Shown: positions 33,267 to 41,619 of the stretch, piece by piece
Layout of the letters: each line of letters starts with the position of its first letter
Numbering within the stretch: position 1 is the first letter of the stretch
Assembly: GCA_965200525.1 (NCBI GenBank)
Contig: OZ241368.1
Span: forward strand, 310,001-374,000
DNA: 64,000 bases
Reading direction: 5' to 3'
DNA from: JANNPJ01 sp965200525
GTDB taxonomy: Bacteria > Actinomycetota > Actinomycetes > Actinomycetales > Kineosporiaceae
Translations under genes and position numbers: made by a program
The notes under the pieces: model-generated
Databases searched by the model: none
The model's input: only the letters and a program-made list of their open reading frames with translations
What the model was told of the DNA's origin: nothing

Positions 33267-34109
33267 ATGATCCTCGTCAGCACGGCCGGAAGGGTCGGAG
33301 CCGAAGCGGTACGAACCCTGAGGGCCCGCGACGTTCCGGTACGGGTTCTGACCCGCAACCCGGACAAGACCACAGCGCTGGCCGATGCCGGTGCCGAGAT
33401 CGTGGTGGGCGATCTTGACAGCCCCGCAAGCCTCGATTCGGCGATGGCGGCAGTCACGACCGTGGTGCTGGTCAGTCCCGGCGTGGTGGCTCAGGAACTG
33501 AACGTCGTCGCCGCAGCGGCCCGGGCCCGCGTTGCCCACGTGGTGAAGGCCACCGCCAATGCCTCTCCCGACTCGCCGATCGCTCGCCGGCGCTGGCAGA
33601 GCGAGATCGAAGCGGGCCTCGCCGCGTCCGGGATGGCTCACACCCTGCTGCGATCGAACGCTTACATGCAGAACATGCTCGCCTTGGCCCCGTCGATCGC
33701 CGCGACCGGCAGTTTCGGATTTGCCTCCGGCAAGGGACGAGTCGGCATGGTCGATGCTCGCGACGTCGGTGCGGCGGCGGCCGCGATCGCCGAGTCACCG
33801 GCCGAGCACGCGGAGAAGACCTACCGGCTCACCGGCCCGGAGTTGATCTCCAACTACGACGTGGCCGAGATCCTCTCGACGGTGCTGGGCCGGACCATCA
33901 CCTACCGAGAGCTGAGCTACGAGGAGAACCTGGAGGCCATGCTGCGCGCGGGCGTTCCCGAACCGGTCGCCGTGATGAACGCCCAAGCCTTCAGCCTGAT
34001 CGCCGAAGGGGACGCCGAGTGGGTGTCCGACGACGTCAGCACCCTGCTGGCCCGGAGCCCACGATCATTCCTGCAGTTTGCCACCGACCATGCTGCGGCC
34101 TTCTCGTAA
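33267..34109 (+). CDS. NAD(P)-binding NmrA-like oxidoreductase
   Basis: 280 residues from ATG 33267 (gagcggag upstream; longer frame to 33222 lacks a site). N-terminal MILVSTAGRVGAEAVRTLRA is a variant Rossmann start (usual GATGxxG is STAGRVG), followed by VRVLTRNPDKT and GDLDSPASLDSAM, as in azoreductase/QOR2-like NmrA proteins. EKTYRLTGPELISNYDVAEI is typical of the family C-terminus. Probably an NADPH-dependent quinone or related reductase under control of the divergent TetR protein. Confidence 0.88.
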   Translation: MILVSTAGRVGAEAVRTLRARDVPVRVLTRNPDKTTALADAGAEIVVGDLDSPASLDSAMAAVTTVVLVSPGVVAQELNVVAAAARARVAHVVKATANASPDSPIARRRWQSEIEAGLAASGMAHTLLRSNAYMQNMLALAPSIAATGSFGFASGKGRVGMVDARDVGAAAAAIAESPAEHAEKTYRLTGPELISNYDVAEILSTVLGRTITYRELSYEENLEAMLRAGVPEPVAVMNAQAFSLIAEGDAEWVSDDVSTLLARSPRSFLQFATDHAAAFS

Positions 34110-34278
34110 TGCGTCGGGTAGCGCGAACTCGGGTGGCGCTGGGCGCGACCATCGTGGGCAACGATTTGTCATGCACACTTCATGGATCGAGCGAGATCAG
34201 AACTCAACCAGCGGGCCTATACCAGATCCAATTTCGCACAGCGATAGTCGGTCTTAGCGCCTGACCTAGAGGCGGTCC

Positions 34279-34434
34279 TTAATTGTCGCCACCACCGTCT
34301 CGACCGTCTTTGCCCCAGGTGGATCGCCACTGAATGAGGAACAGCTGGATCTGACGCAGCAGCTCGCGAAGCTGGGCGAGCACGAGGAAGATCAACCCGA
34401 AGCCGGCCAACACGAAGAGAATCAGCTGGCCCAC
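34279..34434 (-). CDS. Small single-pass membrane protein
   Basis: 51 residues from GTG 34434: MGQLILFVLAGFGLIFLVLA forms one transmembrane helix, then an amphipathic helix LRELLRQIQLFLIQW and a Gly/Asp-rich tail. Third codon positions are G/C rich in this frame only. No family recognised. It resembles in layout the small protein at 36870-37031. Confidence 0.5.
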   Translation of the reverse strand: MGQLILFVLAGFGLIFLVLAQLRELLRQIQLFLIQWRSTWGKDGRDGGGDN

Positions 34435-34559
34435 GGCCCACCGCCTTGCGGGCGAGGGTGGTACTCATGAGAGGAACGGTCAGCGCTCAGCGCGCTCATG
34501 GCGATTCCCTGCCTTTCGGTTGACTCAGCCGAGAGCTCGCGACGGAGGCGCTCGGGTTC

Positions 34560-35060
34560 TGTGCTGATGAACAAGGAGTGACGACCTGGTCATGGTTCTT
34601 GGCGTCGCGGACCGCGGACCGACCATTGCCGTGCGCAGCAGCCTCGACGCAGTTGAAGTTGGAGATGGACGACCTCCTCCAGAGAAGGTCACTGCCGTGA
34701 GCTACCCGTCCCTGTGCGACGTGAAGTAGATGCACTACTTCATCCACCATGAAGAACAGTTGTACACCCGGATCACGTTTCAAGATGCACTGGCGAGCGA
34801 AAGTTTGTTTCCGGCCTAGGATCTCGGAGATCGGGCCACCGCCAACTTGACGCCGGATCCAAGACGGCATGCGCACTCTGCCAACTCCAAGGGACTGTGA
34901 AAGAGGTTGTACCTGAGATTCTTCGCACTGGTGGACCCTACGCTTGTCGGCTTTCCCACTCAGGCAGCAGAGGTCATGTTCGTCCCGCAAATCCGCAGTC
35001 CGTTGACCGGTCTCGATGCGATTCACCTTGGCGCCGGGCACAGTCAACACGTCGACGGTG
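34560..35060 (-). pseudogene. Decayed XRE/DUF5753 regulator fused to a DUF397 remnant
   Basis: The translation contains diverged pieces of the intact pair at 35325-36436 in the same order: GAKVNRIETGQRTADLRDEH (compare GAKLSRMETGKQVAGPRDVR), then DPGVQLFFMVDEVVHLL (compare DSGVQLSFVVDEAALLR), then directly DLLWRRSSISNFNCVEAAAH (compare DLSWRKSSFSNSNCVEAAPY). The end of the regulator, the start of DUF397 and most of the middle are missing, so it is a deletion derivative of a second copy. Confidence 0.8.
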
Positions 35061-35269
35061 ATTGACCCCAGGTCAGGTCGGGCCGCACTTCCTATCTCTA
35101 GCCGGGATTGTGCCTGCGCGGCGACGGAGGACGAATTCCTTGGCTGACCCTGAATTCACTTGACCGAGCATCGAGAACGAGCATCGCTACGTCCGGCAGA
35201 TCGGCTGAAATCAATGGTGAGACCGGGTCTGGCGATCCTCGCTGCATCCGACGTCAGGTGTCTCATGCA

Positions 35270-35306
35270 GAAGGGCCCGCCTGCCATAACGGCAAGCGGG
35301 CCCTTC
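35270..35306 (-). terminator. Hairpin terminator after DUF397 gene
   Basis: Perfect 11-base arms gaagggcccgc and gcgggcccttc with a 15-base loop lie 18 bases after the DUF397 stop on the reverse strand. Confidence 0.8.
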
Positions 35307-35324
35307 GGAAGGCTGTGGTTGAGA

Positions 35325-35573
35325 CTAGTGCATCGCCAGGGAGTCGAACTCGCCGTTGCGGACGCCGGCCAGGAAGGCCTGCCACTCGGCGGACTCGTAC
35401 AGCAGGTACCCACCGTGAGGGTTCTTGGAGTCGCGGACTGCTACACGGCCGTCGCCATACGGCGCAGCCTCGACACAATTAGAGTTGGAAAAGGATGATT
35501 TCCGCCAGGAAAGGTCATCGACATCGACAGGGCACACCGGACTGGCTTCCTTTGCTCGAGGGTTTTGTTCCAT
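35325..35573 (-). CDS. DUF397 domain protein
   Basis: 82 residues from ATG 35573. Family hallmarks: DLSWRKSSFSNSNCVEAAPY, GDGRVAVRDSKNPHGGYLLY and ESAEWQAFLAGVRNGEFD. Its ATG shares one base with the stop of the XRE gene (TGATG), the standard arrangement in actinomycetes, where the pair works as a regulator with its small partner, related to the BldB/WhiJ systems. Confidence 0.95.
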   Translation of the reverse strand: MEQNPRAKEASPVCPVDVDDLSWRKSSFSNSNCVEAAPYGDGRVAVRDSKNPHGGYLLYESAEWQAFLAGVRNGEFDSLAMH

Positions 35574-36436
35574 CACGACACACGGCTCAGTGCTTGGTCC
35601 AGAGCCGCTTGCGTGTGGCCCTCGTTCGGACTGGAATCCCACAGCACCTGGTACAGGTTTCGAATCCGAAGGAGTTCGGCTTGAGAGGTCAAGAACATCT
35701 TTCCGCCCTGGCTCTCCACGTACGCCACCTCTTCGTTCGGAAGAGTCAGCACCGTGAAGCCTCCCTGGATCGCCGGATGAACGCCGGACGTCAGCGGCAG
35801 GACACGCATCCTGACGTTGCTCTGCTCAGCCACCTGCTTGAGGTGCGTGAGCTGCCCACGCATCTGCGGGGCGCCGACGCCACGCAGGAGCGCTGCTTCA
35901 TCCACCACGAAGGACAGTTGTACACCCGAATCGGGTTCCACGATGCGCTGACGGGCGGAACGGATCTGCAGCCACTCCGTGATCTCGGGCTCGCCCCACG
36001 GCTGGTTGTGCTCGTGGTGAATCACTCTGGCCACGAACTCGCGCGCATAGTCTCGAGTTTGCAACAATCCGGGAATGTATGAAACCTGAAATTCATCTAT
36101 TTTTCTCGCAACCGTCTCTAATCCCACATAGTCGTCGTCATTCACACTGAAGGATTCCCACCAGCCACTCTCGCGAGCGGAGTTGGCCCAGGAAATGAGC
36201 TGCGCGGTGCGCTCCTCGGATGCCCCGTACAGGCGGCAGAGGTCACGCACGTCCCGCGGGCCAGCAACCTGCTTGCCCGTCTCCATGCGGCTCAGCTTGG
36301 CGCCACTAGCATCCAGGGCCTCGGTGGCGGCCTGCTCGAGGGTGAGCTGAGCCGCCTCCCTCAACTCCCGCAGGGCGTTGGCGAGATCCCGGCGATCCAA
36401 GATCGGGTTCTTCGGTCGACTCACGGACCTCTCCAT
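35573..36436 (-). CDS. XRE family helix-turn-helix regulator with DUF5753 domain
   Basis: 287 residues. Helix-turn-helix at ~14-70 (LANALRELREAAQLTLEQAA, then GAKLSRMETGKQVAG), DUF5753 at ~100-275 (SYIPGLLQTRDYAREFVARV, RQRIVEPDSGVQLSFVVDEA, and QGGFTVLTLPNEEVAYVES). Followed by its DUF397 partner. Upstream is AT-richer sequence with tgtgtcatttgcaaattgca, which may hold the promoter and an autoregulatory site. Confidence 0.95.
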   Translation of the reverse strand: MERSVSRPKNPILDRRDLANALRELREAAQLTLEQAATEALDASGAKLSRMETGKQVAGPRDVRDLCRLYGASEERTAQLISWANSARESGWWESFSVNDDDYVGLETVARKIDEFQVSYIPGLLQTRDYAREFVARVIHHEHNQPWGEPEITEWLQIRSARQRIVEPDSGVQLSFVVDEAALLRGVGAPQMRGQLTHLKQVAEQSNVRMRVLPLTSGVHPAIQGGFTVLTLPNEEVAYVESQGGKMFLTSQAELLRIRNLYQVLWDSSPNEGHTQAALDQALSRVS

Positions 36437-36667
36437 CGATCACCCTGAGCGAGCGACGTCGCTGTGTGTCATTTGCAAATTGCAGTCTGCACAAGAAGTT
36501 CCTGCAAAAAGCTAACCTATGCCTTGCGCGCCGCAGATTACCACCGCACCATCAGAGACAAGGCACGAAACGCCCAGGAACCGCCGAAAGTACCCCAGCG
36601 CGTAAGCGCTCTTGAGCACGAGAGGAGCTGGTTCGAACTGGCGGACCGCCGTCGTCGCAACGCAGCA

Positions 36668-36775
36668 TCACGACGAGGGGCTCTTCGAGGCCGAGACAGA
36701 AGACTGGGCCGGCGCGCGAACGCCGGCCCAGTGACTGCTCCCAGGTCCCCCGGAAAGGGTTGAGAGACTTGACAT
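36668..36775 (-). CDS. Possible 35-residue peptide with strong ribosome site
   Basis: ATG 36775 is preceded by AGGAGGAG seven bases upstream, the strongest Shine-Dalgarno sequence in this part of the window. The frame encodes MSSLSTLSGGPGSSHWAGVR and stops at TGA 36668-36670. A stable 12-base-arm hairpin (36703-36732) lies inside the frame. A leader peptide or a riboregulator is as likely as a free peptide. No family recognised. Confidence 0.3.
   Translation of the reverse strand: MSSLSTLSGGPGSSHWAGVRAPAQSSVSASKSPSS
36703..36732. terminator. Strong hairpin, 12-base arms
   Basis: actgggccggcg and cgccggcccagt pair perfectly around a six-base loop. It could end transcription of an upstream short transcript or act as an attenuator inside the small reading frame on the reverse strand. 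Confidence 0.55.
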
Positions 36776-36869
36776 ACGTTACTCCTCCTGAAGTCAGGCG
36801 CCACAGTTCACCCATTAGTAGATCTTCAGGGCGCGTCACTGAAGAACCTGCACGCCACAGGGATTCGTG

Positions 36870-37031
36870 ATGGATCCCGTCCTGATCGTCTTCGTCGCGA
36901 TCCTGCTGGCGATCTGCCTGCGCGTGTTCTGGAAAGAGATCCTCGAGGTCGGCATCGTCCTGCTCCTGGCGGCGATCTTCGTCGGTGTCCTCACCGTCGC
37001 AGCCGCCGCTCAAGGGGCTTTGCGAAGCTGA
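36870..37031 (+). CDS. Small membrane protein
   Basis: 53 residues from ATG 36870 (GTG 36867 also possible). Two hydrophobic segments, PVLIVFVAILLAICLRVFW and LEVGIVLLLAAIFVGVLTVA, joined by a short charged turn (WKEI). Resembles small holin-like or membrane-potential proteins in outline only. High third-position GC. No family recognised. Confidence 0.55.
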   Translation: MDPVLIVFVAILLAICLRVFWKEILEVGIVLLLAAIFVGVLTVAAAAQGALRS

Positions 37032-37616
37032 CCTGCTCCGGTGGCCCGGCCTGAGTGCTGGGCCATCGGGGGTCGATCATGTCCACGATCCCGCAGTAGC
37101 CGTAGCGGCGCTGGTGCAGTCGATGGTCAGGTGCAGTGCCCAGCGACTCGAGAACCGATCTGATCCCTATCCACGGGCTGCGGCCTCCTCGAACGCGGGA
37201 GGTTCGGTGATCCTGAAAGGCGGCTGGCTGCGGATTCCCCGAGCCCGGACTTCACGAGGGCGCTCGACTTCTTGGCGCAGGTGCGATCCGTTCGACGGCA
37301 GGCGTGCCTGCAGCGGTGTCGCCCAGAACGATCGAGCCCGCCCCCGGTGACTACCACCAGTTGGATCCGGCACACGGCCAGGTAAGCGGGGCACACACCA
37401 GGACCTGTAGGCCGAACAGGCACCTGCGCACCTCCAAGTGCAGCCTGGTCGGGCCGCGGCGCCCTCATCAAAGCAGCTGCCCGTCTTGCGAGGCCAGGGC
37501 AGCAAAGCTGCCGGCGGCGTCCGCGGCATCCAGAACGTCGGTCGGCTCGCGCTGAGACCGGGTCGGCGCCACCGAGCAGCCCGACGAAACATGCGGGCCG
37601 GCGGGAGGTGCGCCGA
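37032..37616. other. Stretch without a supported gene
   Basis: All frames here are short or low-complexity. One reverse-strand stretch near 37485-37560 reads normally (SQREPTDVLDAADAAGSFAA, ending LASQDGQLL with a stop), which may be the 3' end of a lost gene. Nothing else is seen. Confidence 0.45.
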
Positions 37617-38156
37617 CTATCGATTTTCTTCGCCAACCACGAGCTGTCCCTCGGCGGTGGTTGCGCTCTGGTAGGCCAGCACGAGTTCCTCCACGGCCTG
37701 CGGCAGGGTGTTTTCGAAGTCCAGCAACTTCGCCCAGTCCGGCTCCACGGTGATCAGGACCATCTGCTCGTACAGGGCCCGCACGCCCTGCTCCCAGCCC
37801 TCGAAGTGCTCGGCCGGCACCACCTTGCGGGACGCCTCGACGTACGAATCCGGCACGCCCTGGACCAGTTCGAGTCGCGCCGAGCCCCGGATCAACAGCA
37901 CCCGCGGCGGCCACTGATCCTGGGTGTCGATCGTCAGGGCGACCTGGGGATTCTCCCGCAGCGCGCGAACCTTGGCCGACTTCGGCACCGTGGCCATGAC
38001 CACCTGTTCACCGTTCCACCAGAACCCGATCGGGATCACCCGGGGCGCGCCGTCGACGGCGGTGTAGGCCAGGCGCGCCGGGATCGAGGACGCCAGCAGC
38101 TCCTGTGAGATGGCCTTGTCCAGCACCTGGGCCACGTCGTCGCGGTTCGTGTTCAT
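37617..38156 (-). CDS. Pyridoxamine 5'-phosphate oxidase-fold family protein
   Basis: 179 residues from ATG 38156, with GGGAGAAG upstream. Split beta-barrel flavin-binding fold: LASSIPARLAYTAVDGAPRV, IPIGFWWNGEQVVMATVPKS, AKVRALRENPQVALTIDTQD, WPPRVLLIRGSARLELVQGV. Comparable proteins bind FMN, F420 or heme. Substrate not known. It stands alone, with a promoter-like gap toward the forward-strand genes at 38381. Confidence 0.9.
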   Translation of the reverse strand: MNTNRDDVAQVLDKAISQELLASSIPARLAYTAVDGAPRVIPIGFWWNGEQVVMATVPKSAKVRALRENPQVALTIDTQDQWPPRVLLIRGSARLELVQGVPDSYVEASRKVVPAEHFEGWEQGVRALYEQMVLITVEPDWAKLLDFENTLPQAVEELVLAYQSATTAEGQLVVGEENR

Positions 38157-38380
38157 GGTCTTCTCCCTGATCATCGCGGCACCCGGCGGGCGCCCTCATG
38201 ACCAGGACGCAGCCGGCCCGCTGTTCTCGACACCGTTCTCGACCATGACCTTCAGCAGCACCTGGAGCGGTCATGCGACCTTGCGGGGCACGTCGACCCC
38301 GTGCGACCAGCGCCTGACCGGAGAGAAGCGTCGCGGGCATCCACTTGCCTCATTGGCATGTTGATGCCTAACGTTGCGGT

Positions 38381-38812
38381 ATGGACAACATCACCGCCCA
38401 AGCTCGGGCCGACGAGGTCCGCCGCGCCTACCTCGCAGCCAGTCGCCCCACCCTGCCGCGCAGCGTGTGCGCCATCTCCGCCGTGTGCGCCGGCGCCGGC
38501 GTCGCGCTGGTGGCCCAGGGGCAGGCCGGGTGGCAGCACCTGGCGTTCCTTGCTGCCGGGGTGCTTGCGTTTGCTGCCGCCCACCTGCTGCCCACTCGCG
38601 CCCGCCATCACCGTGGCCTGCATGGCTACCGTGGCTGGACCAGGACGGAGAACCTCACCTTCCTGGTGTGCGCGCTCGTGCTGGTGATCTGTGGTTTCGG
38701 CGCCACTGCCGAACTGGCCTGGATCTTCACCGGGCTCGGCGTCGTGACGGCCGCGGCCTGGTACCTGATGCTGCGGGGCGTCCTGGTGGCCGGTGGGCGG
38801 GCGCGTTCCTGA
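38381..38812 (+). CDS. Four-helix membrane protein
   Basis: 143 residues with four hydrophobic segments: SVCAISAVCAGAGVALVAQG, HLAFLAAGVLAFAAAHLL, LTFLVCALVLVICGFGAT and LAWIFTGLGVVTAAAWYLML. Its stop overlaps the start of the winged-helix regulator by one base (TGATG), a pairing often seen where the regulator controls the membrane protein. Function unknown. Confidence 0.85.
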   Translation: MDNITAQARADEVRRAYLAASRPTLPRSVCAISAVCAGAGVALVAQGQAGWQHLAFLAAGVLAFAAAHLLPTRARHHRGLHGYRGWTRTENLTFLVCALVLVICGFGATAELAWIFTGLGVVTAAAWYLMLRGVLVAGGRARS

Positions 38813-39159
38813 TGGCCACCACCCCGGGAAGGAGAAGCGAGCCGAACGAGGCAGCGCCAGTACTGGAGGAGGTCTTCACCTCCGCGGTCCGGTTGCGGAT
38901 GTGCGCCTACCTGTCCGGGTGCGAGGAAGCCGACTTCAAGGCCGTGCAGGACTACTGCCAGCTGACCCAGCCGAACCTGTCCAAGAACGTCACCGTCCTG
39001 GTTGAGCGCGGCTACGTCGAGGTAAGCAAGGTCGCCTCGGGCCGCTACACCAAGACCCGGCTGCGCCTGACCGACATCGGGCAGAGCGCCCTGGACGGCC
39101 ACGTCGCAGCGCTGCAGGCGATCGTCGACCGGGCCCGCAGCCACCAGGTCTCCGGGTGA
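38812..39159 (+). CDS. Winged-helix transcriptional regulator (MarR/PadR-like, HTH_34 type)
   Basis: 115 residues. VFTSAVRLRMCAYLSGCEEA, DFKAVQDYCQLTQPNLSKNV, TVLVERGYVEVSKVASGRYT and KTRLRLTDIGQSALDGHVAA make the winged helix with its recognition helix (TQPNLSKNVTVLVERG). Translationally coupled to the membrane protein upstream. Confidence 0.92.
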   Translation: MATTPGRRSEPNEAAPVLEEVFTSAVRLRMCAYLSGCEEADFKAVQDYCQLTQPNLSKNVTVLVERGYVEVSKVASGRYTKTRLRLTDIGQSALDGHVAALQAIVDRARSHQVSG

Positions 39160-39295
39160 GAACACATCGCCTCCGCCAGTAGATCCACCTGGGTTACCAC
39201 CCAGTGGCGGGATCCGCCTCGAAGGTCCGCGCTGCTTCGACCCGACCATGGCCGTCCATGTCGGGCACTTCGTGCAGCGGTACGACACTGGAGTT

Positions 39296-39574
39296 ATGGA
39301 CAGACGGACCGAAGGGTCTCAGTACTGGTTTCCCGCGAAGCGGTACGGCTGGGGGTGGGAGTTCCCCTCACGGTGGCAGGGCTGGGTCGTCCTGGCCGTG
39401 TACGTCGGCATCACAGCCGGTGCGGCCATCGCCGAGGAGTGCCTCGGTCCGGTGGTGACCGGGTCGCTGATCGTGATCTCCACGATCGCCTTCGTGATCA
39501 TCTGCTGGCGCACGGGAGAACCACCCCGATGGCAATGGGGTGATCCCCGCAACGATCGCACCGGCCGTCGCTAG
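39296..39574 (+). CDS. Small membrane protein with conserved WFPAKRYGWGW motif
   Basis: 92 residues from ATG 39296 (CTGGAG upstream). N-terminal SQYWFPAKRYGWGWEFPSRW is a widespread motif of uncharacterised bacterial proteins, followed by two transmembrane helices (GWVVLAVYVGITAGAAIAEE and VVTGSLIVISTIAFVIICWR). Function unknown. Confidence 0.85.
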   Translation: MDRRTEGSQYWFPAKRYGWGWEFPSRWQGWVVLAVYVGITAGAAIAEECLGPVVTGSLIVISTIAFVIICWRTGEPPRWQWGDPRNDRTGRR

Positions 39575-39715
39575 CAAGGGCCCCTGCCGCGCGAGTCGAT
39601 TGACGGCGAGTGACGGCGCGAACGGCGAGTGAGGGCGACCAGGTAGTGCAGGACGGCCGGTCGAGCCGGCCCGGACCGGGACGCCAGCACGTGCCGTCCC
39701 GGTCGCGAGCGAGCC

Positions 39716-40300
39716 TCAGTTGTGCGCGGCGGTCCAGCGGAACAGGTCGTTGGCGGTGCCGTTGGCCGAGCACTTGTACAAGATCAGGGCGGTGTTGTTG
39801 GCTGTCGCGTTGCCCTTGATGTTCAGGCAGTACGACGGGTCCATGTAGCTCTGGATCTGGTAGTAGTCCGGGCTCGACTGCTTGCGCTTCGTGATCCACT
39901 TGTCCCACAGGACGAGGTCACTGTCGCTGCACGTCCACTGCACGATCGGGGTGCTGTTCTTGATCACCGCACCCTTGATGTTCATGCACTTGTGATCGTT
40001 GCCGTTGTAGATGTAGTACGCACCGGTATTGCTGGTCACGTTGTCGAACCACCACCGGTGGTGCAACGGCGTGATGGACCCGCAGGTCCAGATGTCGATC
40101 CCGGTGCCGTTGGCGGTGCTCGCGTTGGGCACCTCGACGCACTTGGACCCGTTGTCGCTGCCCGACCCGTGAGTGCTCTCCGGGAACAGCTGATAGGGGC
40201 CGATGCCAGGGCGCGCCTCGGACGGTGACGACAGCGCCACGAGGGCGGCCGCCGCGGTCAGAACGACGACGGCGGCACGGCTGAATCTGCGAAAACGCAA
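39716..40300 (-). CDS. Secreted ricin-type beta-trefoil lectin-like protein
   Basis: 194 residues. Signal peptide (AAVVVLTAAAALVALSSPSEA). The remainder is a beta-trefoil: repeats with SKCVEVPNASTANGTGIDIW, HKCMNIKGAVIKNSTPIVQW and SYCLNIKGNATANNTALILY, each followed by C and a W/F-containing end. This is a carbohydrate-binding fold without attached catalytic domain. Six cysteines may form disulphides within the repeats. Confidence 0.85.
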   Translation of the reverse strand: MRFRRFSRAAVVVLTAAAALVALSSPSEARPGIGPYQLFPESTHGSGSDNGSKCVEVPNASTANGTGIDIWTCGSITPLHHRWWFDNVTSNTGAYYIYNGNDHKCMNIKGAVIKNSTPIVQWTCSDSDLVLWDKWITKRKQSSPDYYQIQSYMDPSYCLNIKGNATANNTALILYKCSANGTANDLFRWTAAHN

Positions 40301-40579
40301 GGAGTGGCTCCTCTGTGGGTGGTGTCAGGGCGGGTGCTTGCTCACGAACGCTGGCCGGAGCCACCGGAGCATAATGGACACACAGTCTCAGAACCTCCGC
40401 AAACGGCCCTGATGGCGCATCTCGGGTGCGTACACCATCCTCGGATCGAGTCATCGCCGTGCTCCGCTGCGCCGGCGTAGCGGAGCAACCCGGCAAACCA
40501 ATCCGAATCCACCGCTGCGTCGAACACGAGCCGACCACGGGCAACGACCGACGGTGGATCCAACGGGAGGGTTCTCATC
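40301..40579. other. Promoter region between divergent genes
   Basis: 279 bases separating the lectin gene from the forward-strand membrane protein. GGGAGG stands before the ATG at 40580. No gene is supported here. Confidence 0.5.
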
Positions 40580-41587
40580 GTGAAACTCGGACTCAGCATT
40601 CGACGTGGCCTGGGCGAACTGGGTACACGGGCCCGAGCCTTGCGGCCACAACCGGACGCTCCCGCCGACGGCACCAAGAGCAGTCCGCCACCGGCCCCGG
40701 AGCCGACTGCTGCGCCGACCCCTGAGGCGGTGCCGGTACCGTCAGAACCGCCGCCGGCCCCGGAGCCGACCCCTGAGGCGGTGCCGGTACCGTCAGAACC
40801 GCTGACGAGCGGCCTCCCCCGGCAAGGGCGCTCCAGCCTGTCGGCCATCTTCGGGCTGATCAGCGGATTCCTTCTCGGCGCCGGCAGCTTCTACACCGCG
40901 TTCTTCCGGGGGGCCCTACAGACCACCGCCGTCCTCATCGACCTGCTTGTGGTCTCCTTGCTGATCAGCGCCGGATACCAGCTCTGGACGAGGCACCGTT
41001 ACCTCACCGTGCGAAACATGGGCCTGCGCCACGGCTCGTGGCTCCTGGTCGGCCTGGCCATGATCGCGGTGGTGTCCTACATCGGCTTTCAGCCACCGAA
41101 CGTCAAGAAGGTGCCCCCGACGGAAGCCTGCCGCTACGACGTGCAGTCCCAGACACCCATCCCGCTGGTGCCGGGCGGGAGCATCCAGCAGACCTTCCAG
41201 GTCGACGCCGACGAGATCAGAGCCATCAGTGTCATCCCTGGTCTCGATGCCCGGGCGACCGACATTACGGGGAAGTATCCGCTACGCATACGTTTTCGTG
41301 TCCCCAGTGAGGACATCGACGCCTTCCTGGGGCCTGAGAATGCCGTCAACAACGGCTACACGCGGTTCAACTTCCCCAAGCCGGTGCACGTGCCCGAGCG
41401 GACGCGGCTGTCCGTGCAGGTGATCAACGAGTCGCACGCCATCGTCGCGATCTACATCAAGCGGCCCGACCCCATCGACATCATCGACACCGATTCCCTC
41501 GGGGTCTTCATCACCGGGCATGCCGAGCAGGAGAAGCCGTACACGTTCACCGGCTCGTTCTTGAGCGGGTGCGTGGCGACGAACTGA
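40580..41587 (+). CDS. Membrane-anchored protein with Pro-rich cytoplasmic part and extracytoplasmic domain
   Basis: 335 residues. A basic N-terminus (LSIRRGLGELGTRARALRPQ), a duplicated Pro/Ala/Glu repeat (PPPAPEPTPEAVPVPSEP, twice, residues ~36-73), three hydrophobic segments (about 89-112, 116-134, 154-171), and a ~150-residue C-terminal domain with strands (GGSIQQTFQVDADEIRAISV, PLRIRFRVPSEDIDAF, HAIVAIYIKRPDPIDIID). No family recognised. Convergent with the next gene, in a cluster of envelope proteins next to a STAND NTPase. Confidence 0.8.
   Translation: MKLGLSIRRGLGELGTRARALRPQPDAPADGTKSSPPPAPEPTAAPTPEAVPVPSEPPPAPEPTPEAVPVPSEPLTSGLPRQGRSSLSAIFGLISGFLLGAGSFYTAFFRGALQTTAVLIDLLVVSLLISAGYQLWTRHRYLTVRNMGLRHGSWLLVGLAMIAVVSYIGFQPPNVKKVPPTEACRYDVQSQTPIPLVPGGSIQQTFQVDADEIRAISVIPGLDARATDITGKYPLRIRFRVPSEDIDAFLGPENAVNNGYTRFNFPKPVHVPERTRLSVQVINESHAIVAIYIKRPDPIDIIDTDSLGVFITGHAEQEKPYTFTGSFLSGCVATN
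40685..40798 (+). repeat. Imperfect tandem repeat inside the coding region
   Basis: Unit 1 (40685-40747, 63 bp) and unit 2 (40748-40798, 51 bp) share ccggccccggagccgac and cctgaggcggtgccggtacc. Both encode the Pro-rich segment PPPAPEPT...PEAVPVPSE. Copy number may vary between strains. Confidence 0.85.
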
Positions 41588-41619
41588 GGTTCTGCGCTCG
41601 GCGTCCTCGAAGGCCATAT

